Assembly: GCF_003674065.1 (NCBI RefSeq)
Contig: NZ_RDBE01000006.1
Location: forward strand, 394,410-458,409
From: Nocardioides mangrovicus
Lineage (GTDB): Bacteria > Actinomycetota > Actinomycetes > Propionibacteriales > Nocardioidaceae
Reading direction: 5' to 3'
DNA: 64,000 bases
A model generated the notes under the pieces. The model was not told where the DNA came from and did no database searches. It worked only from the letters and a program-made list of their open reading frames with translations. A program made the translations under genes and the position numbers. How positions within the stretch are numbered: the stretch's first letter is position 1; each line of letters opens with the position of its first letter. Below, one piece after another: positions 52,206-60,283 of this stretch.

Positions 52206-53282
52206 TCAGCGCGGCACGTGGACGCGTCTGACCGCGTACCACGTGTTGCCGCTGGCGTCGGCGAGGTTGACCAGCACCTTGGCGTCGCCGTGGGCGACCT
52301 TGCGAGGCACCTTGACCCGCAACGTGTGCGCTCCCTGGGCGAGCCACCCCCAGCGACGGTGGGCGAGCACGGTGTCGTGACGGACCAGCCGGACCCTGCC
52401 GGTGACCCGCTCACCGGCGTTCAGGCGCACCACGACCAGGCGGCGCCGTGATCGACGCTTCGCGACCGCGGAGACGAGCGTCGCCGAGACCGTCTGGTCG
52501 GTGCTCGAGCTGCTGGTGCTGGTGCTGCTGTCGTCGCCGAAGTCGAGGTTGGCGGTGAACGAGCCCGCGTAGCCGCTGGTGGTGTCGCCGGTGAGAGGCA
52601 CCTGGAGCGTGGCGTCGTAGAGCTGGTCGCCGGAGTTGTAGGTGTCGCGGTTGGCCTCGGACTTGTAGCCGCTGGTGGCGAGGACCGCGCTGTTGATCGT
52701 GTCGTCGAAGTAGAGCTGCGAGGTGAAGTTGACCGTCGAGCTGTCACTGAGGGTGAGTCGCACCCGGAAGTGGATGTGGATGGTGCGGCTGGTGTACCAG
52801 CCCGGCATGACGGTGGTGAAGGTGACCGAGCCGTTGGCGTCGCTGACCTGGTAGCCGCGAAGCCAGTTCTGCCCGACGTTGTCGGGGTTGCCGCTGCCGG
52901 AGACGTCGGAGTAGGCGCCCTGGTTGTTCGCGTGCCAGATGTCCACGTACGCACCGGCCTGGGGTGCGCAGCTCGCACCGGCGTCCTGCAGGTTGATGGT
53001 CAGCGTCAGGGGCACACCGGCCTGGGTCCCGGTCGTGCCCTCGGTGTCGGTGCGGATGTCGGAGCGCTCGAGCTTCTCATCGACCCAGAACGGGCCTTGC
53101 GTCTCCTCCTTGGTCAACGTGGTGCAGGCGGTGGAGGTGGCGAGGGCGGCCCTCGACGAGGCGGTGGGCACCGCGAACGCGGTGTCACGGACGGCGCCGA
53201 GGATCTCGGTGGCCAAGACAGCGCCGATGCCGCTGGCGGCACCGGCACGCAGCACGGTGCGACGGGAGTGAGGAGGAGTCAT
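52206..53282 (-). CDS. Tat-exported intradiol ring-cleavage dioxygenase with C-terminal extension
   Basis: The 358-residue protein has a twin-arginine signal (HSRRTVLRAGAASG), a processed N-region, then an intradiol dioxygenase domain (about residues 50-245). The Fe(III) ligands fit the family: Tyr in IWHANNQGAYSDVSG, Tyr in MPGWYTSRTIHIHFRV and the two His of HIH. Such enzymes open catechol rings. After a Ser/Thr linker (about 250-262) comes a basic beta-rich domain of about 95 residues (KRRSRRRLVVVRL ... VRRVHVPR) that I do not recognise; it may bind a polymer or the wall. It converges on the GH6-like gene with a 41-bp gap. Confidence 0.87.
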   Translation of the reverse strand: MTPPHSRRTVLRAGAASGIGAVLATEILGAVRDTAFAVPTASSRAALATSTACTTLTKEETQGPFWVDEKLERSDIRTDTEGTTGTQAGVPLTLTINLQDAGASCAPQAGAYVDIWHANNQGAYSDVSGSGNPDNVGQNWLRGYQVSDANGSVTFTTVMPGWYTSRTIHIHFRVRLTLSDSSTVNFTSQLYFDDTINSAVLATSGYKSEANRDTYNSGDQLYDATLQVPLTGDTTSGYAGSFTANLDFGDDSSTSTSSSSTDQTVSATLVSAVAKRRSRRRLVVVRLNAGERVTGRVRLVRHDTVLAHRRWGWLAQGAHTLRVKVPRKVAHGDAKVLVNLADASGNTWYAVRRVHVPR

Positions 53283-53416
53283 GACGCGAGAGCCTCGCGG
53301 CGGGTCCTGTGCCGTTCCTGTGGCCTTTCTGGGGGGTCGCTTCGCACCGGTGAGGATCCGGACGGCCGGCACGCAGTCCACACCGATTCAGCGCGTCGCC
53401 CACGCGATCGCTCTCC

Positions 53417-53848
53417 TCATCGGCCGATGAGTACCTCGGAGGCCGCATCGCCGGTGACGGTCGTGCTCGGTCCGGCGTGGGGTACGTGGAAGGGCAGCAC
53501 GAGCGGGGCGCTGAGGCGGACGCGGACCACGTTGGTGTCGGTGACCACCCGGACGTCGAGGCCCGGGTAGGCCGATCTCGCCCCCGAGCGGGCGAGGTAG
53601 TCCTGCACGTAGCGCTGCGCGGCCACGGGGTCGATCTCGGCCTGCTCGTGGTCGAGGCCGCGCGTGTAGACCTGGTCGCCCTGGAGGCCGTCGGTGGCGG
53701 CGAGCGCGGAGGCGTCGGCGAGGGAGTCCATCTCCTGGCGGCGCAGGAACGCGGCACTGGCGTCGGTGACGACGGCGACGAGCACCAGCAGGATCAGCGT
53801 GAAGCCGATGATCAGCGGGGTGACGCTGCCCCGCTCGTCCCGGCTCAC
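53417..53848 (-). CDS. TadG-like pilus assembly protein
   Basis: This 143-residue protein begins with a short basic segment and RGSVTPLIIGFTLILLVLVAVVTDAS, the hydrophobic leader of Flp/Tad minor pseudopilins, then QEMDSLADASALAATDGL, typical of TadG N-terminal regions, and an extracytoplasmic domain. It lacks the large von Willebrand domain of full TadG. GTG 53848 overlaps the upstream TadE-like stop by 4 bp. It is the last gene of the Tad run. Confidence 0.82.
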   Translation of the reverse strand: MSRDERGSVTPLIIGFTLILLVLVAVVTDASAAFLRRQEMDSLADASALAATDGLQGDQVYTRGLDHEQAEIDPVAAQRYVQDYLARSGARSAYPGLDVRVVTDTNVVRVRLSAPLVLPFHVPHAGPSTTVTGDAASEVLIGR

Positions 53849-54285
53849 GGGCGGTCCTCGCGGAAGGTGCCGTACGGCGACTGGTGCGAGGCGTCGACGG
53901 CGACGGCCGGCGCCTGATGGCCGAGCGCCGCCGGGAAGAGCGGCAGCCGCACGCTGGAGCGCACCTCGGCGAAGACGACCGATCCCGGCGAGAGGCAGTT
54001 CGAGGGCTGCGGGGTGCAGTGCAGTCGGAGGTCGAGCGGCGCCTGGTCCAGGCCCTGGTCGGCGAAGGCGAGCCGGGCGGCGGCGCGGGCGCGGGCCGGC
54101 GCCGAGGCCTCGTCGGGCGAGGTGACGAAAGCACGGGTGGCCGAACGTGCAGCCGTGGTGGCGGCGAAGGCCGTGCGCTGGGTGTCGAGCACGCCGAGCA
54201 CGATGTAGACCAACGGCACCAGCAGCAGGATCGCCAACCAGCTGAACTCCACGATCGCCGTCCCCTGCTCGGTCCGGCGTCTCAC
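53845..54285 (-). CDS. TadE-like pseudopilin
   Basis: The 146-residue protein has a short N-terminal tail (RRRTEQGTAIVEF) with the invariant Glu of the TadE/prepilin segment, a hydrophobic helix (SWLAILLLVPLVYIVLGVLD) and an extracytoplasmic domain with two Cys (LHCTPQPSNCLSP). TadE-type proteins are minor pilins processed by a prepilin peptidase. GTG 54285 has AGGAG at a good distance and overlaps the upstream stop (GTGA). Confidence 0.85.
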   Translation of the reverse strand: MRRRTEQGTAIVEFSWLAILLLVPLVYIVLGVLDTQRTAFAATTAARSATRAFVTSPDEASAPARARAAARLAFADQGLDQAPLDLRLHCTPQPSNCLSPGSVVFAEVRSSVRLPLFPAALGHQAPAVAVDASHQSPYGTFREDRP

Positions 54286-54665
54286 GGTGCCTGCTCCTTC
54301 ACGGCGTGGCCGCTGACGTCGAGCGCGACGCCCGGCCCCCACAGCCCCAGCGGCGGCACCACCGCGCGCACGTGCACGACGACGCCGGCCACGCCGTCGA
54401 CGGTGGCCGGCTCGGCGGTCACGTCGCGGGCGAAGTGGCCGGCGATCGCCCGCGAGACCTGCTGTCGCGTGCGGGCGACGCCGTCGGCCGGGCCCCGGTC
54501 GATGGTGGCGGCATAGCGAGCGCCCTCGGAGGCGGCGGAGGTGAGCGTCGTACGGACGAAGGTCACCAGCGCCACCTGCATGATGCCGAGGAACAACGGC
54601 ACCAGCACCAGGCTGACCAGCACGAAGTCGACGACCGCGGCCCCGCGGTCGTCCCTCCGACACAC
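54282..54665 (-). CDS. TadE family pseudopilin
   Basis: The 127-residue protein starts with CRRDDRGAAVVDFVLVSLVLVPLFLG, again the Tad pseudopilin leader, though the usual Glu before the helix is Asp here (VVDF). The following domain contains RTTLTSAASEGARYAA, the conserved TadE segment. GTG 54665 lies 2 bp after the upstream stop. The frame is open further upstream, but that part reads across the small pilin-like gene and is not used. Confidence 0.85.
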   Translation of the reverse strand: MCRRDDRGAAVVDFVLVSLVLVPLFLGIMQVALVTFVRTTLTSAASEGARYAATIDRGPADGVARTRQQVSRAIAGHFARDVTAEPATVDGVAGVVVHVRAVVPPLGLWGPGVALDVSGHAVKEQAP

Positions 54666-54667
54666 GG

Positions 54668-54844
54668 CTACCCCGAGACGGAGGAGAGCGCCGACCGCAG
54701 CATGGCGCCCAGCTGGTTGCCGGCGATGGCCCATAGAGCAGCGACCAGGCCGGCCGTCATCACCGTGATCAAGACCCACCCGGGCACGTCGCCGCGCTCG
54801 TCGTCCTGGCGGGCATGCAGCCAGCGATCGATCAGTCGTGTCAT
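54668..54844 (-). CDS. Small pilin-like membrane peptide of the Tad locus
   Basis: This 58-residue peptide has a charged N-terminus (RWLHARQDDERGDVPG), one TM helix (WVLITVMTAGLVAALWAIAG) and a short C-terminal amphipathic tail (LGAMLRSALSSVSG). By size and position (after tadC, before the TadE genes) it corresponds to the Flp major pilin or to the small Tad-associated peptides of actinobacteria. Gly-Asp before the helix could be a cleavage point, but the canonical Flp motif with a Glu-Tyr pair is not visible. ATG 54844 has GGAGAAAGAG. Confidence 0.72.
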   Translation of the reverse strand: MTRLIDRWLHARQDDERGDVPGWVLITVMTAGLVAALWAIAGNQLGAMLRSALSSVSG

Positions 54845-54861
54845 CTCTTTCTCCAACCTCG

Positions 54862-55791
54862 TTAGGTGGTGACCAGGTGCAGCCCGACCAGGCCGGGCCA
54901 GAAGGCGAACAGGATGGTGATGGGCAGGACGAGGAACACGACGGGCACCATCATCGCGATCTCGCGCCGGCCGCCGGACTCGATGAGGGCGCGGCGCCCG
55001 GCCTCGCGGACGTCGGCGGCCTGGGCGTGCAGGACGTCGGAGAGCGGGGTGCCGCGCTCGACCGCGATGGCCAGACCCTCGGCGAAGCGGGCGACCACGG
55101 GGAGTCCGGTGCGACTGGCCAACGCGTCGAAGGCGTGGGTGACCGGGGTGCCGGTGCGGACGTCGGCCAGCACGCGGCGCAGGTCGGCCGCGAGCTCGCC
55201 GTGGGAGCGGCGGCAGACCCGGTCCAGCGCCGCCACCGGGCTCTCACCGGCGGCCACCGAGAGCGCGAGCAGCTCGGCGACGGTGGGGAACTCCTCCATC
55301 ACCAGCCGCTCGCGGGTGGTCACCTGGGCAGTAAGACGGTTCTCGCGCAGCAGCACGCCCAGCGCGAACGCGACGAGGCACACCGCCAACAACGGCACGG
55401 CCCGCTGCGGCGAGGCCAGGGAGACGAGCACCGCCGGCACGGCCACCACGGCGAACCCGACCAGCCCCCACAGCACCTGCTGCACCCGGAAGTCGCGCAC
55501 CGTGAGGTCGAGGTCCGCCCGCTCGAGCCGGCGCCGGATGGACGCCGAACCGCCCAGCAAGCGCTCGACGACGTCGGCGGCCTGCTGCAGCAGCGGCCCG
55601 AACACCCCTTGCAGGGCGGAGGTGGGCGCGAGCGTCGGCCGTGCTGCGCTCTGCTGCGGCAGGTCGCGCAGGTAGGGCAGCACGCGGACCTCGAACGGTG
55701 TCCGTCGCGCGGCGAGCACGCGGTCGACCACCAGCAGCAGTCCGACGCCGACGCCGGTGCCGACCACCGCTCCCCACAGGGTCGGCGTCAT
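54862..55791 (-). CDS. tadC: Type II/IV secretion inner-membrane protein TadC
   Basis: The 309-residue platform protein has an N-terminal TM, a paired TM near residues 110-150 and a T2SF domain with EEFPTVAELLALSVAAGESPVAAL and GTPLSDVLHAQAADVREAGRRALIESGGR. It ends with TM VVFLVLPITILFAFWPG. It should form the inner-membrane base of the pilus together with TadB. It is separated from tadB by 64 bp and from the pilin-like gene by 17 bp. Confidence 0.9.
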   Translation of the reverse strand: MTPTLWGAVVGTGVGVGLLLVVDRVLAARRTPFEVRVLPYLRDLPQQSAARPTLAPTSALQGVFGPLLQQAADVVERLLGGSASIRRRLERADLDLTVRDFRVQQVLWGLVGFAVVAVPAVLVSLASPQRAVPLLAVCLVAFALGVLLRENRLTAQVTTRERLVMEEFPTVAELLALSVAAGESPVAALDRVCRRSHGELAADLRRVLADVRTGTPVTHAFDALASRTGLPVVARFAEGLAIAVERGTPLSDVLHAQAADVREAGRRALIESGGRREIAMMVPVVFLVLPITILFAFWPGLVGLHLVTT

Positions 55792-55855
55792 GTCGGGGTC
55801 CCCGCGGCGTTGTTCGGAGGAGCGAAGCGGAGGAGAAGAACGTCGTGGGGTGAGC

Positions 55856-56704
55856 TCATGACAGGATCCGTCGTTCGGCGGGAAGCCGCCCGATGCGCAG
55901 CATCACCCGGTAGGCGACCACGCAGGCGACGGCGCCGACGACCAGCACCACGACGCCCGCGGTGGAGGAGTAGCGACCGATCACCTCGGGCTGGAAGCAC
56001 AGCAGCAGAAGAACCAGCCAGGGAGCCGCGACCGCGAGCCGGGCGCCGTTGACGGTCCAGGACTGGCGCGCCTCGATCTCCGAGCGCGTGCGGGCGTCGT
56101 CGCGCAGGAAGCCCGACAGGCTCCGCAGGAGCCGGCCCAGGTCACCGCCGCCGACCTCGCGAGCGACGCGCAGGCCCTCGACCACACGGTCGCCGACGGG
56201 GTCGGCCAGACGTTCCTTGAGCCGGTCGAGGCTCTCCTCGAAGCGGCCGGTCACCTGGTAGTCCAGGGCGAACCCGGCGAACGCCGGCCGCAGCGGCTCG
56301 GGGCCGCGAATCGCCAACGCAGCAACGGCTTCGGCCAACGACAGGCCGGCACGAACAGCGCTGGCGAGGTTGTCGACCGCTTCGGGCCAGACCTCGGCGA
56401 GCTCGCGCTGCCGGCGTCGCGCCCGGCCGCGGGTGATGGCCACCGGCAGGTAGCCACCCATCAGCGCGAACGCCGCTGCCACGCTGGCCGTGCGCGAGAC
56501 GACCAGCACCGCCAGCCCCGCCACCGTCGCGCAGCCGAGGCACAGCGCGACGAAGCCGGCCACGCTGACTCCGCCCATCCCGGCCGCGGCCAGCATCGGT
56601 CCGATGCGTCCGGGCCCCTTGCGACGCGGTGCACGAGGAACGAGGAACGCCGACCACACCAGCAGCAGGCCGATGCCGATCCCGAGTCCGACGACGACGC
56701 CCAT
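55856..56704 (-). CDS. tadB: Type II/IV secretion inner-membrane protein TadB
   Basis: The 282-residue platform protein has TM segments near residues 2-20, 45-85, 215-235 and 240-262 and a cytoplasmic T2SF domain: EVWPEAVDNLASAVRAGLSLAEAV ... REVGGGDLGRLLRSLSGFLRDDARTRSEIEARQSWT. ATG 56704 overlaps the cpaF stop by one base (TGATG), so platform and motor are co-translated. Confidence 0.9.
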   Translation of the reverse strand: MGVVVGLGIGIGLLLVWSAFLVPRAPRRKGPGRIGPMLAAAGMGGVSVAGFVALCLGCATVAGLAVLVVSRTASVAAAFALMGGYLPVAITRGRARRRQRELAEVWPEAVDNLASAVRAGLSLAEAVAALAIRGPEPLRPAFAGFALDYQVTGRFEESLDRLKERLADPVGDRVVEGLRVAREVGGGDLGRLLRSLSGFLRDDARTRSEIEARQSWTVNGARLAVAAPWLVLLLLCFQPEVIGRYSSTAGVVVLVVGAVACVVAYRVMLRIGRLPAERRILS

Positions 56705-57957
56705 CAGTCGGTCCTCAGCAGCGCGTGGACGTCGATCCCGGCCCGCTCGAAGGCCTCCAGCCGTGCCGGCATGCCCGGCGAGCGGACCAGCTGGTCGCCC
56801 TCGCGGTGGAAGAGCGGCTCGGTCTCGATGATGTCGTTCTCCACGCGGCCGGGCACCGCCACGATCTCGTTCACCCGGCGTACGCCGTGGCGGTCCAGCC
56901 CCAGGTGCACCACGAGGTCGGTGGACGCCGCGACGGTGGGCACCACGAACCGCGAGGAGATGTTCTCCCCGGCCAGCAGCGGTAGTGTGCACAGCTTCAC
57001 CAGCGCCTCGCGGGCGCTGTTGGCGTGGATCGTGGCCATACCCGGCAGGCCGCTGTTGAGCGCGAGCAGCAGGTCGAGCGCCTCTGCGCTGCGGACCTCG
57101 CCGACCACCACCCGGGTGGGCCGCATCCGCAGCGCCTCCTTGACCAGGTCGCGCAGCGTGACCTCGCCCGTGCCCTCGAGACCCTGCTGCCGGGTCTGCA
57201 GTGCCACCCAGTCGGTGGCCGGGAACCGGAGCTCCCACACCTCCTCCACACTGACGATCCGGTCGCTGCCCGGGATCGCGGCGCACAGGCAGTTGAGCAT
57301 GGTGGTCTTGCCCGCCTGCGTACCGCCGGCGACGACGATGTTGAGCCCGGCCAGCACCGCGGCCTCGAGGAACCTCGCCGCCTGCGAGGTCAGGCTGCCC
57401 AGCTCGACCAGGTCGCCCAGCTGCGCGGCCCGCAGCACGAACTTGCGGATGTTGACCGCCGAGAAACCCCGCGAGATGCCCTCGAGCACCACATGCAGCC
57501 GATGCCCGGCCGGCAGCATCGCATCGACGAACGGCTGGCTCAGATCGATCCGCCGACCACTGGTCTTGAGCATCCGCTCCACCAGCTCCTCGACCTGTGC
57601 CTGGCTCAAGATCAACGACGTCAGCTCGTGACGACCGCGCCGCGCGATGAACACCCGGCTCGGGTCGTTGACCCAGATCTCCTCGACCTCCGGGTCGTCG
57701 AGGAAACGCTGCAACGGCCCGAACCCCGCCACCCGCGCCACCAGCTCGCCGACCACCTGCGCGACGTCGGCCACCGGTGCCACGACCCCGGTCAGGCTCC
57801 GATCGTCGTGCGCACGCACCACCTGCTCAGCGATCCGCCGCACCCGCGGCACCTCACGCTGCGGGTCGACCCCGTCACGACGCACCACCTCGCGCACCCG
57901 CGCGTCCAAGTCGTCGAGCAGGGTCTCGGGCACGATCGGCACGACGGTCTGACTCAC
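56704..57957 (-). CDS. cpaF: Pilus assembly ATPase CpaF/TadA
   Basis: The 417-residue secretion ATPase powers Tad pilus assembly. Walker A is GGTQAGKTTMLN (about residue 205), the Asp box VSVEEVWELRF follows, and Walker B/His box are in RMRPTRVVVGEVRSAEALDLLLALNSGLPGMATIHANS. The N-terminal domain contains FLDDPEVEEIWVNDPSRVFI, typical of CpaF. GTG 57957 has an AGGAGG 11 nt upstream; the open frame beyond it runs into non-coding sequence. It leads the operon cpaF-tadB-tadC-pilin-TadE-TadE-TadG-like. Confidence 0.95.
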   Translation of the reverse strand: MSQTVVPIVPETLLDDLDARVREVVRRDGVDPQREVPRVRRIAEQVVRAHDDRSLTGVVAPVADVAQVVGELVARVAGFGPLQRFLDDPEVEEIWVNDPSRVFIARRGRHELTSLILSQAQVEELVERMLKTSGRRIDLSQPFVDAMLPAGHRLHVVLEGISRGFSAVNIRKFVLRAAQLGDLVELGSLTSQAARFLEAAVLAGLNIVVAGGTQAGKTTMLNCLCAAIPGSDRIVSVEEVWELRFPATDWVALQTRQQGLEGTGEVTLRDLVKEALRMRPTRVVVGEVRSAEALDLLLALNSGLPGMATIHANSAREALVKLCTLPLLAGENISSRFVVPTVAASTDLVVHLGLDRHGVRRVNEIVAVPGRVENDIIETEPLFHREGDQLVRSPGMPARLEAFERAGIDVHALLRTD

Positions 57958-58027
57958 GCCCCCGCACCTCCTCGAGCGACCTGTGGGTTGCCGAACCATC
58001 TCCCCAGCCCGACCGCAGGTCAAACAG

Positions 58028-58056
58028 GTCCCACTGCAATCTGTGGACAGTGGGAC
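58028..58056. promoter_or_regulatory. Inverted repeat upstream of cpaF
   Basis: GTCCCACTG (58028-58036) and CAGTGGGAC (58048-58056) are perfect 9-bp arms with an 11-nt spacer, 71 bp upstream of the cpaF start. Placement suits an operator or a leader hairpin of the Tad operon; no regulator gene is adjacent. Confidence 0.45.
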
Positions 58057-58142
58057 GAATGGTTCGGCCGGGGCGTGGCAGGCGCGGAACGATCCCGCAG
58101 GCGCGAACCGGACCGGTCGGAGATACCGGACACGTGAGTGAC

Positions 58143-58216
58143 GGAAACCGCCCTTCGGTGACCTGCTTTCACCCAATTCGCAGGGCGGTTTCCCCGCCTA
58201 GGCGGGGAAACCGCCC
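58143..58216 (-). terminator. Strong terminator with a third, competing arm
   Basis: Arms 58183-58198 and 58201-58216 form a perfect 16-bp stem (GGGCGGTTTCCCCGCC) 11 bp after the gntP stop. GGAAACCGCCC, the arm sequence, occurs again at 58143-58153, so the middle segment 58183-58193 could pair with either side. The main hairpin is a convincing intrinsic terminator for the minus-strand operon. The extra copy is unexplained. Confidence 0.7.
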
Positions 58217-58226
58217 AACCGCGAGG

Positions 58227-59657
58227 TCACAGCAGCAGCCACAGCACCTGGGTCAGCACCAGCCCGACGACGGCGATGATCGTCTCCATCACCGTCCACG
58301 TCTTCAGGGTCTGGCCCACGCTCATGCCGAAGTACTCCTTCACCAGCCAGAAGCCCGCGTCGTTGACGTGGGAGAGCGCCAGGGAGCCGGCACCGATGGC
58401 CAGCACCACCAGGGCGAGGTGGGTGGCGGAGAGGTCGGAGGCGAGCGGCGCGACGATGCCCGAGGCCGTGACGATGGCGACCGTCGCCGAGCCGGTGGCC
58501 ACGCGCACCAGGACGGCGATGATCCAGCCCAGCACCAGGGCCGAGAGACTCGCGGCCACGGCGACCTTGCCGATGGCGACGCCGGTGCCGCCGTCGACGA
58601 GCACCTGCTTGAAGCCGCCGCCGGCGCCGACGATCATCGTGGCGCTGACGATGGGCTTGAGGCTGTCGGCGAACTTGGTGGTCACCTGGTCCAGCGACAT
58701 GCCGACGCCGGTGCCGAAGGTGACCGTGGCCAGCAGCACCGCGATCAGCAGCGCCACGATCGGCTCGCCCAGGAACTGCAGCAGCGGGTAGATCCAGGCC
58801 TTCTCGCTCATCCAGATCTCGGCCGCGGCGCGGATGAGCATCAGCACCACCGGCGCGAGGATGGTGGCGATCGTGAGGCCGAAGGTCGGCCGCCGGGTCG
58901 AGCGCTCGTCAGCCCCGTCGGCGTCGCGGTCGTCGGCGGCGAGCAGGCCACCTCCGGCACCCTCGGCCCCGATCGGCACCAGGCGCGCGGCGAAGCGGCC
59001 CCACACGGGACCGGCCAGGATCACCGTCGGCACCGCGCAGACCAGGCCGAGGGCGAGGGTGATGCCGACGTCGGCGTGCAGGTTGCCGATGGCCGCGAGC
59101 GGGCCGGGGTGCGGCGGGATGAAGCCGTGGAGCACCGAGAGTCCAGCCAGGGCAGGGATCCCGAGCAGCATCGCGGGCGCCTTCGAACGACGGACGGCGA
59201 GCATGATGACCGGGATCAGCAGCACCAGGCCGATCTCGAAGAACATCGGGATGCCGATGATGAACGCCACCGCGGCCATCCGCCACGGCAGCCCGCCGCG
59301 GCCGCCGGAGAGGATCTTGTCGACGATCTCGTCGGCGCCGCCGGAGTCGGCCAGCAGCTTGCCGAGCATCGCGCCGAGCACGATGAGGACGCCGACGTTG
59401 CCGAGCACCGCGCCGACCCCGGTCTCGAAGGACAGCGCGAGGTCGGTCAGCTTGATGCCCGAGCCGATACCGACGAACAGCGAGCCGATCGTGAGCGCGA
59501 GGAAGCCGTGCATCTTCAGCGCCACGATGAGCGCGACGATCAGCGCGATGCCGAGCACGGTGACGACGACGACCTGGGTGTCGTGCCCGCTCCACGGTTC
59601 GTGGATGAGCTTGAGCGTGTCGTCGTCGGACGCCAGCGGGGCGAGCAGCGGGTTCAT
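58227..59657 (-). CDS. GntP family gluconate/organic-acid permease
   Basis: The 476-residue, 12-14 TM transporter has the GntP family patterns GHDTQVVVVTVLGIALIVALI, VLIVLGAMLGKLLADSGGADEI and HGFIPPHPGPLAAIGNLHADVG near the middle; it ends with SHVNDAGFWLVKEYFGMSV. Family members import gluconate, D-serine or related acids. ATG 59657 overlaps the aldolase stop by 4 bp. Coupling to an aldolase, a D-aminoacylase and a D-serine-dehydratase-like enzyme suggests import of a D-amino or sugar acid. Confidence 0.92.
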   Translation of the reverse strand: MNPLLAPLASDDDTLKLIHEPWSGHDTQVVVVTVLGIALIVALIVALKMHGFLALTIGSLFVGIGSGIKLTDLALSFETGVGAVLGNVGVLIVLGAMLGKLLADSGGADEIVDKILSGGRGGLPWRMAAVAFIIGIPMFFEIGLVLLIPVIMLAVRRSKAPAMLLGIPALAGLSVLHGFIPPHPGPLAAIGNLHADVGITLALGLVCAVPTVILAGPVWGRFAARLVPIGAEGAGGGLLAADDRDADGADERSTRRPTFGLTIATILAPVVLMLIRAAAEIWMSEKAWIYPLLQFLGEPIVALLIAVLLATVTFGTGVGMSLDQVTTKFADSLKPIVSATMIVGAGGGFKQVLVDGGTGVAIGKVAVAASLSALVLGWIIAVLVRVATGSATVAIVTASGIVAPLASDLSATHLALVVLAIGAGSLALSHVNDAGFWLVKEYFGMSVGQTLKTWTVMETIIAVVGLVLTQVLWLLL

Positions 59658-60283
59658 GCGGTGACCTTTCCGAGAGCGGCGACGAAGTCCGTCGCCTTGC
59701 TGGTGATCGCGGACCAGCGGCCGTGGACGACGTCGTCGCCGCTGACGACGGAGGTGCCGGCCGTGACGGCCAGCGCGCCCGCGGCCAGGTAGTCGGCGGC
59801 GTTGGAGGCGTCGACCCCGCCCGAAGGCACCAGGGCGACGTCGGGCAACGGACCGTGGAGGTCGGCCAGGTGGCGCGGGCCCACGGTGCGCGCGGGGAAG
59901 ATCTTGACGACGTCGGCCCCGAGCGCGACCGCGGTCATGACCTCCGAGGGCGTGAGCGCCCCGAGCATCACCGGCACGCCCGCGGCGTGGGCGGTCGCGA
60001 CGATGGCGGCGGCGTCCGGGCCGAGACCCGGGGTGACCAGGAACCGGGCACCGGCCAGCACGGCCTGCTCCGCCTGCTCGGTGCTGAGCACGGTGCCGCA
60101 GCCGACGAACGCACCGGCGTCGACCGCGGCGCGCAGCAGGTCGGTGACCCCCGGCGTGGTGAAGGTCAGCTCGACCACGCGGATGCCGCCGACGGCCAGG
60201 GCGTCGGCGAGCGCCACCGGGTCGTCGATGCGCGGGGCCCGCACGACAGCGAGGCAGCGGTCCTGGGTCAGGAGGTCGATCAT
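59654..60283 (-). CDS. eda: KDPG/KHG-type aldolase
   Basis: This 209-residue class I aldolase has the catalytic Glu in VVELTFTTPG (about residue 38), GCGTVLSTEQAEQA, and the Schiff-base Lys in GADVVKIFPA (about 127), followed by ALVPSGGVDASNAADYLAAGA. It cleaves 2-keto-3-deoxy-6-phosphogluconate or 4-hydroxy-2-oxoglutarate to pyruvate and an aldehyde. With the divergent KDG-kinase-like PfkB gene it could form a short 2-keto-3-deoxy-acid route. ATG 60283 overlaps the upstream stop by 4 bp. Confidence 0.92.
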   Translation of the reverse strand: MIDLLTQDRCLAVVRAPRIDDPVALADALAVGGIRVVELTFTTPGVTDLLRAAVDAGAFVGCGTVLSTEQAEQAVLAGARFLVTPGLGPDAAAIVATAHAAGVPVMLGALTPSEVMTAVALGADVVKIFPARTVGPRHLADLHGPLPDVALVPSGGVDASNAADYLAAGALAVTAGTSVVSGDDVVHGRWSAITSKATDFVAALGKVTA

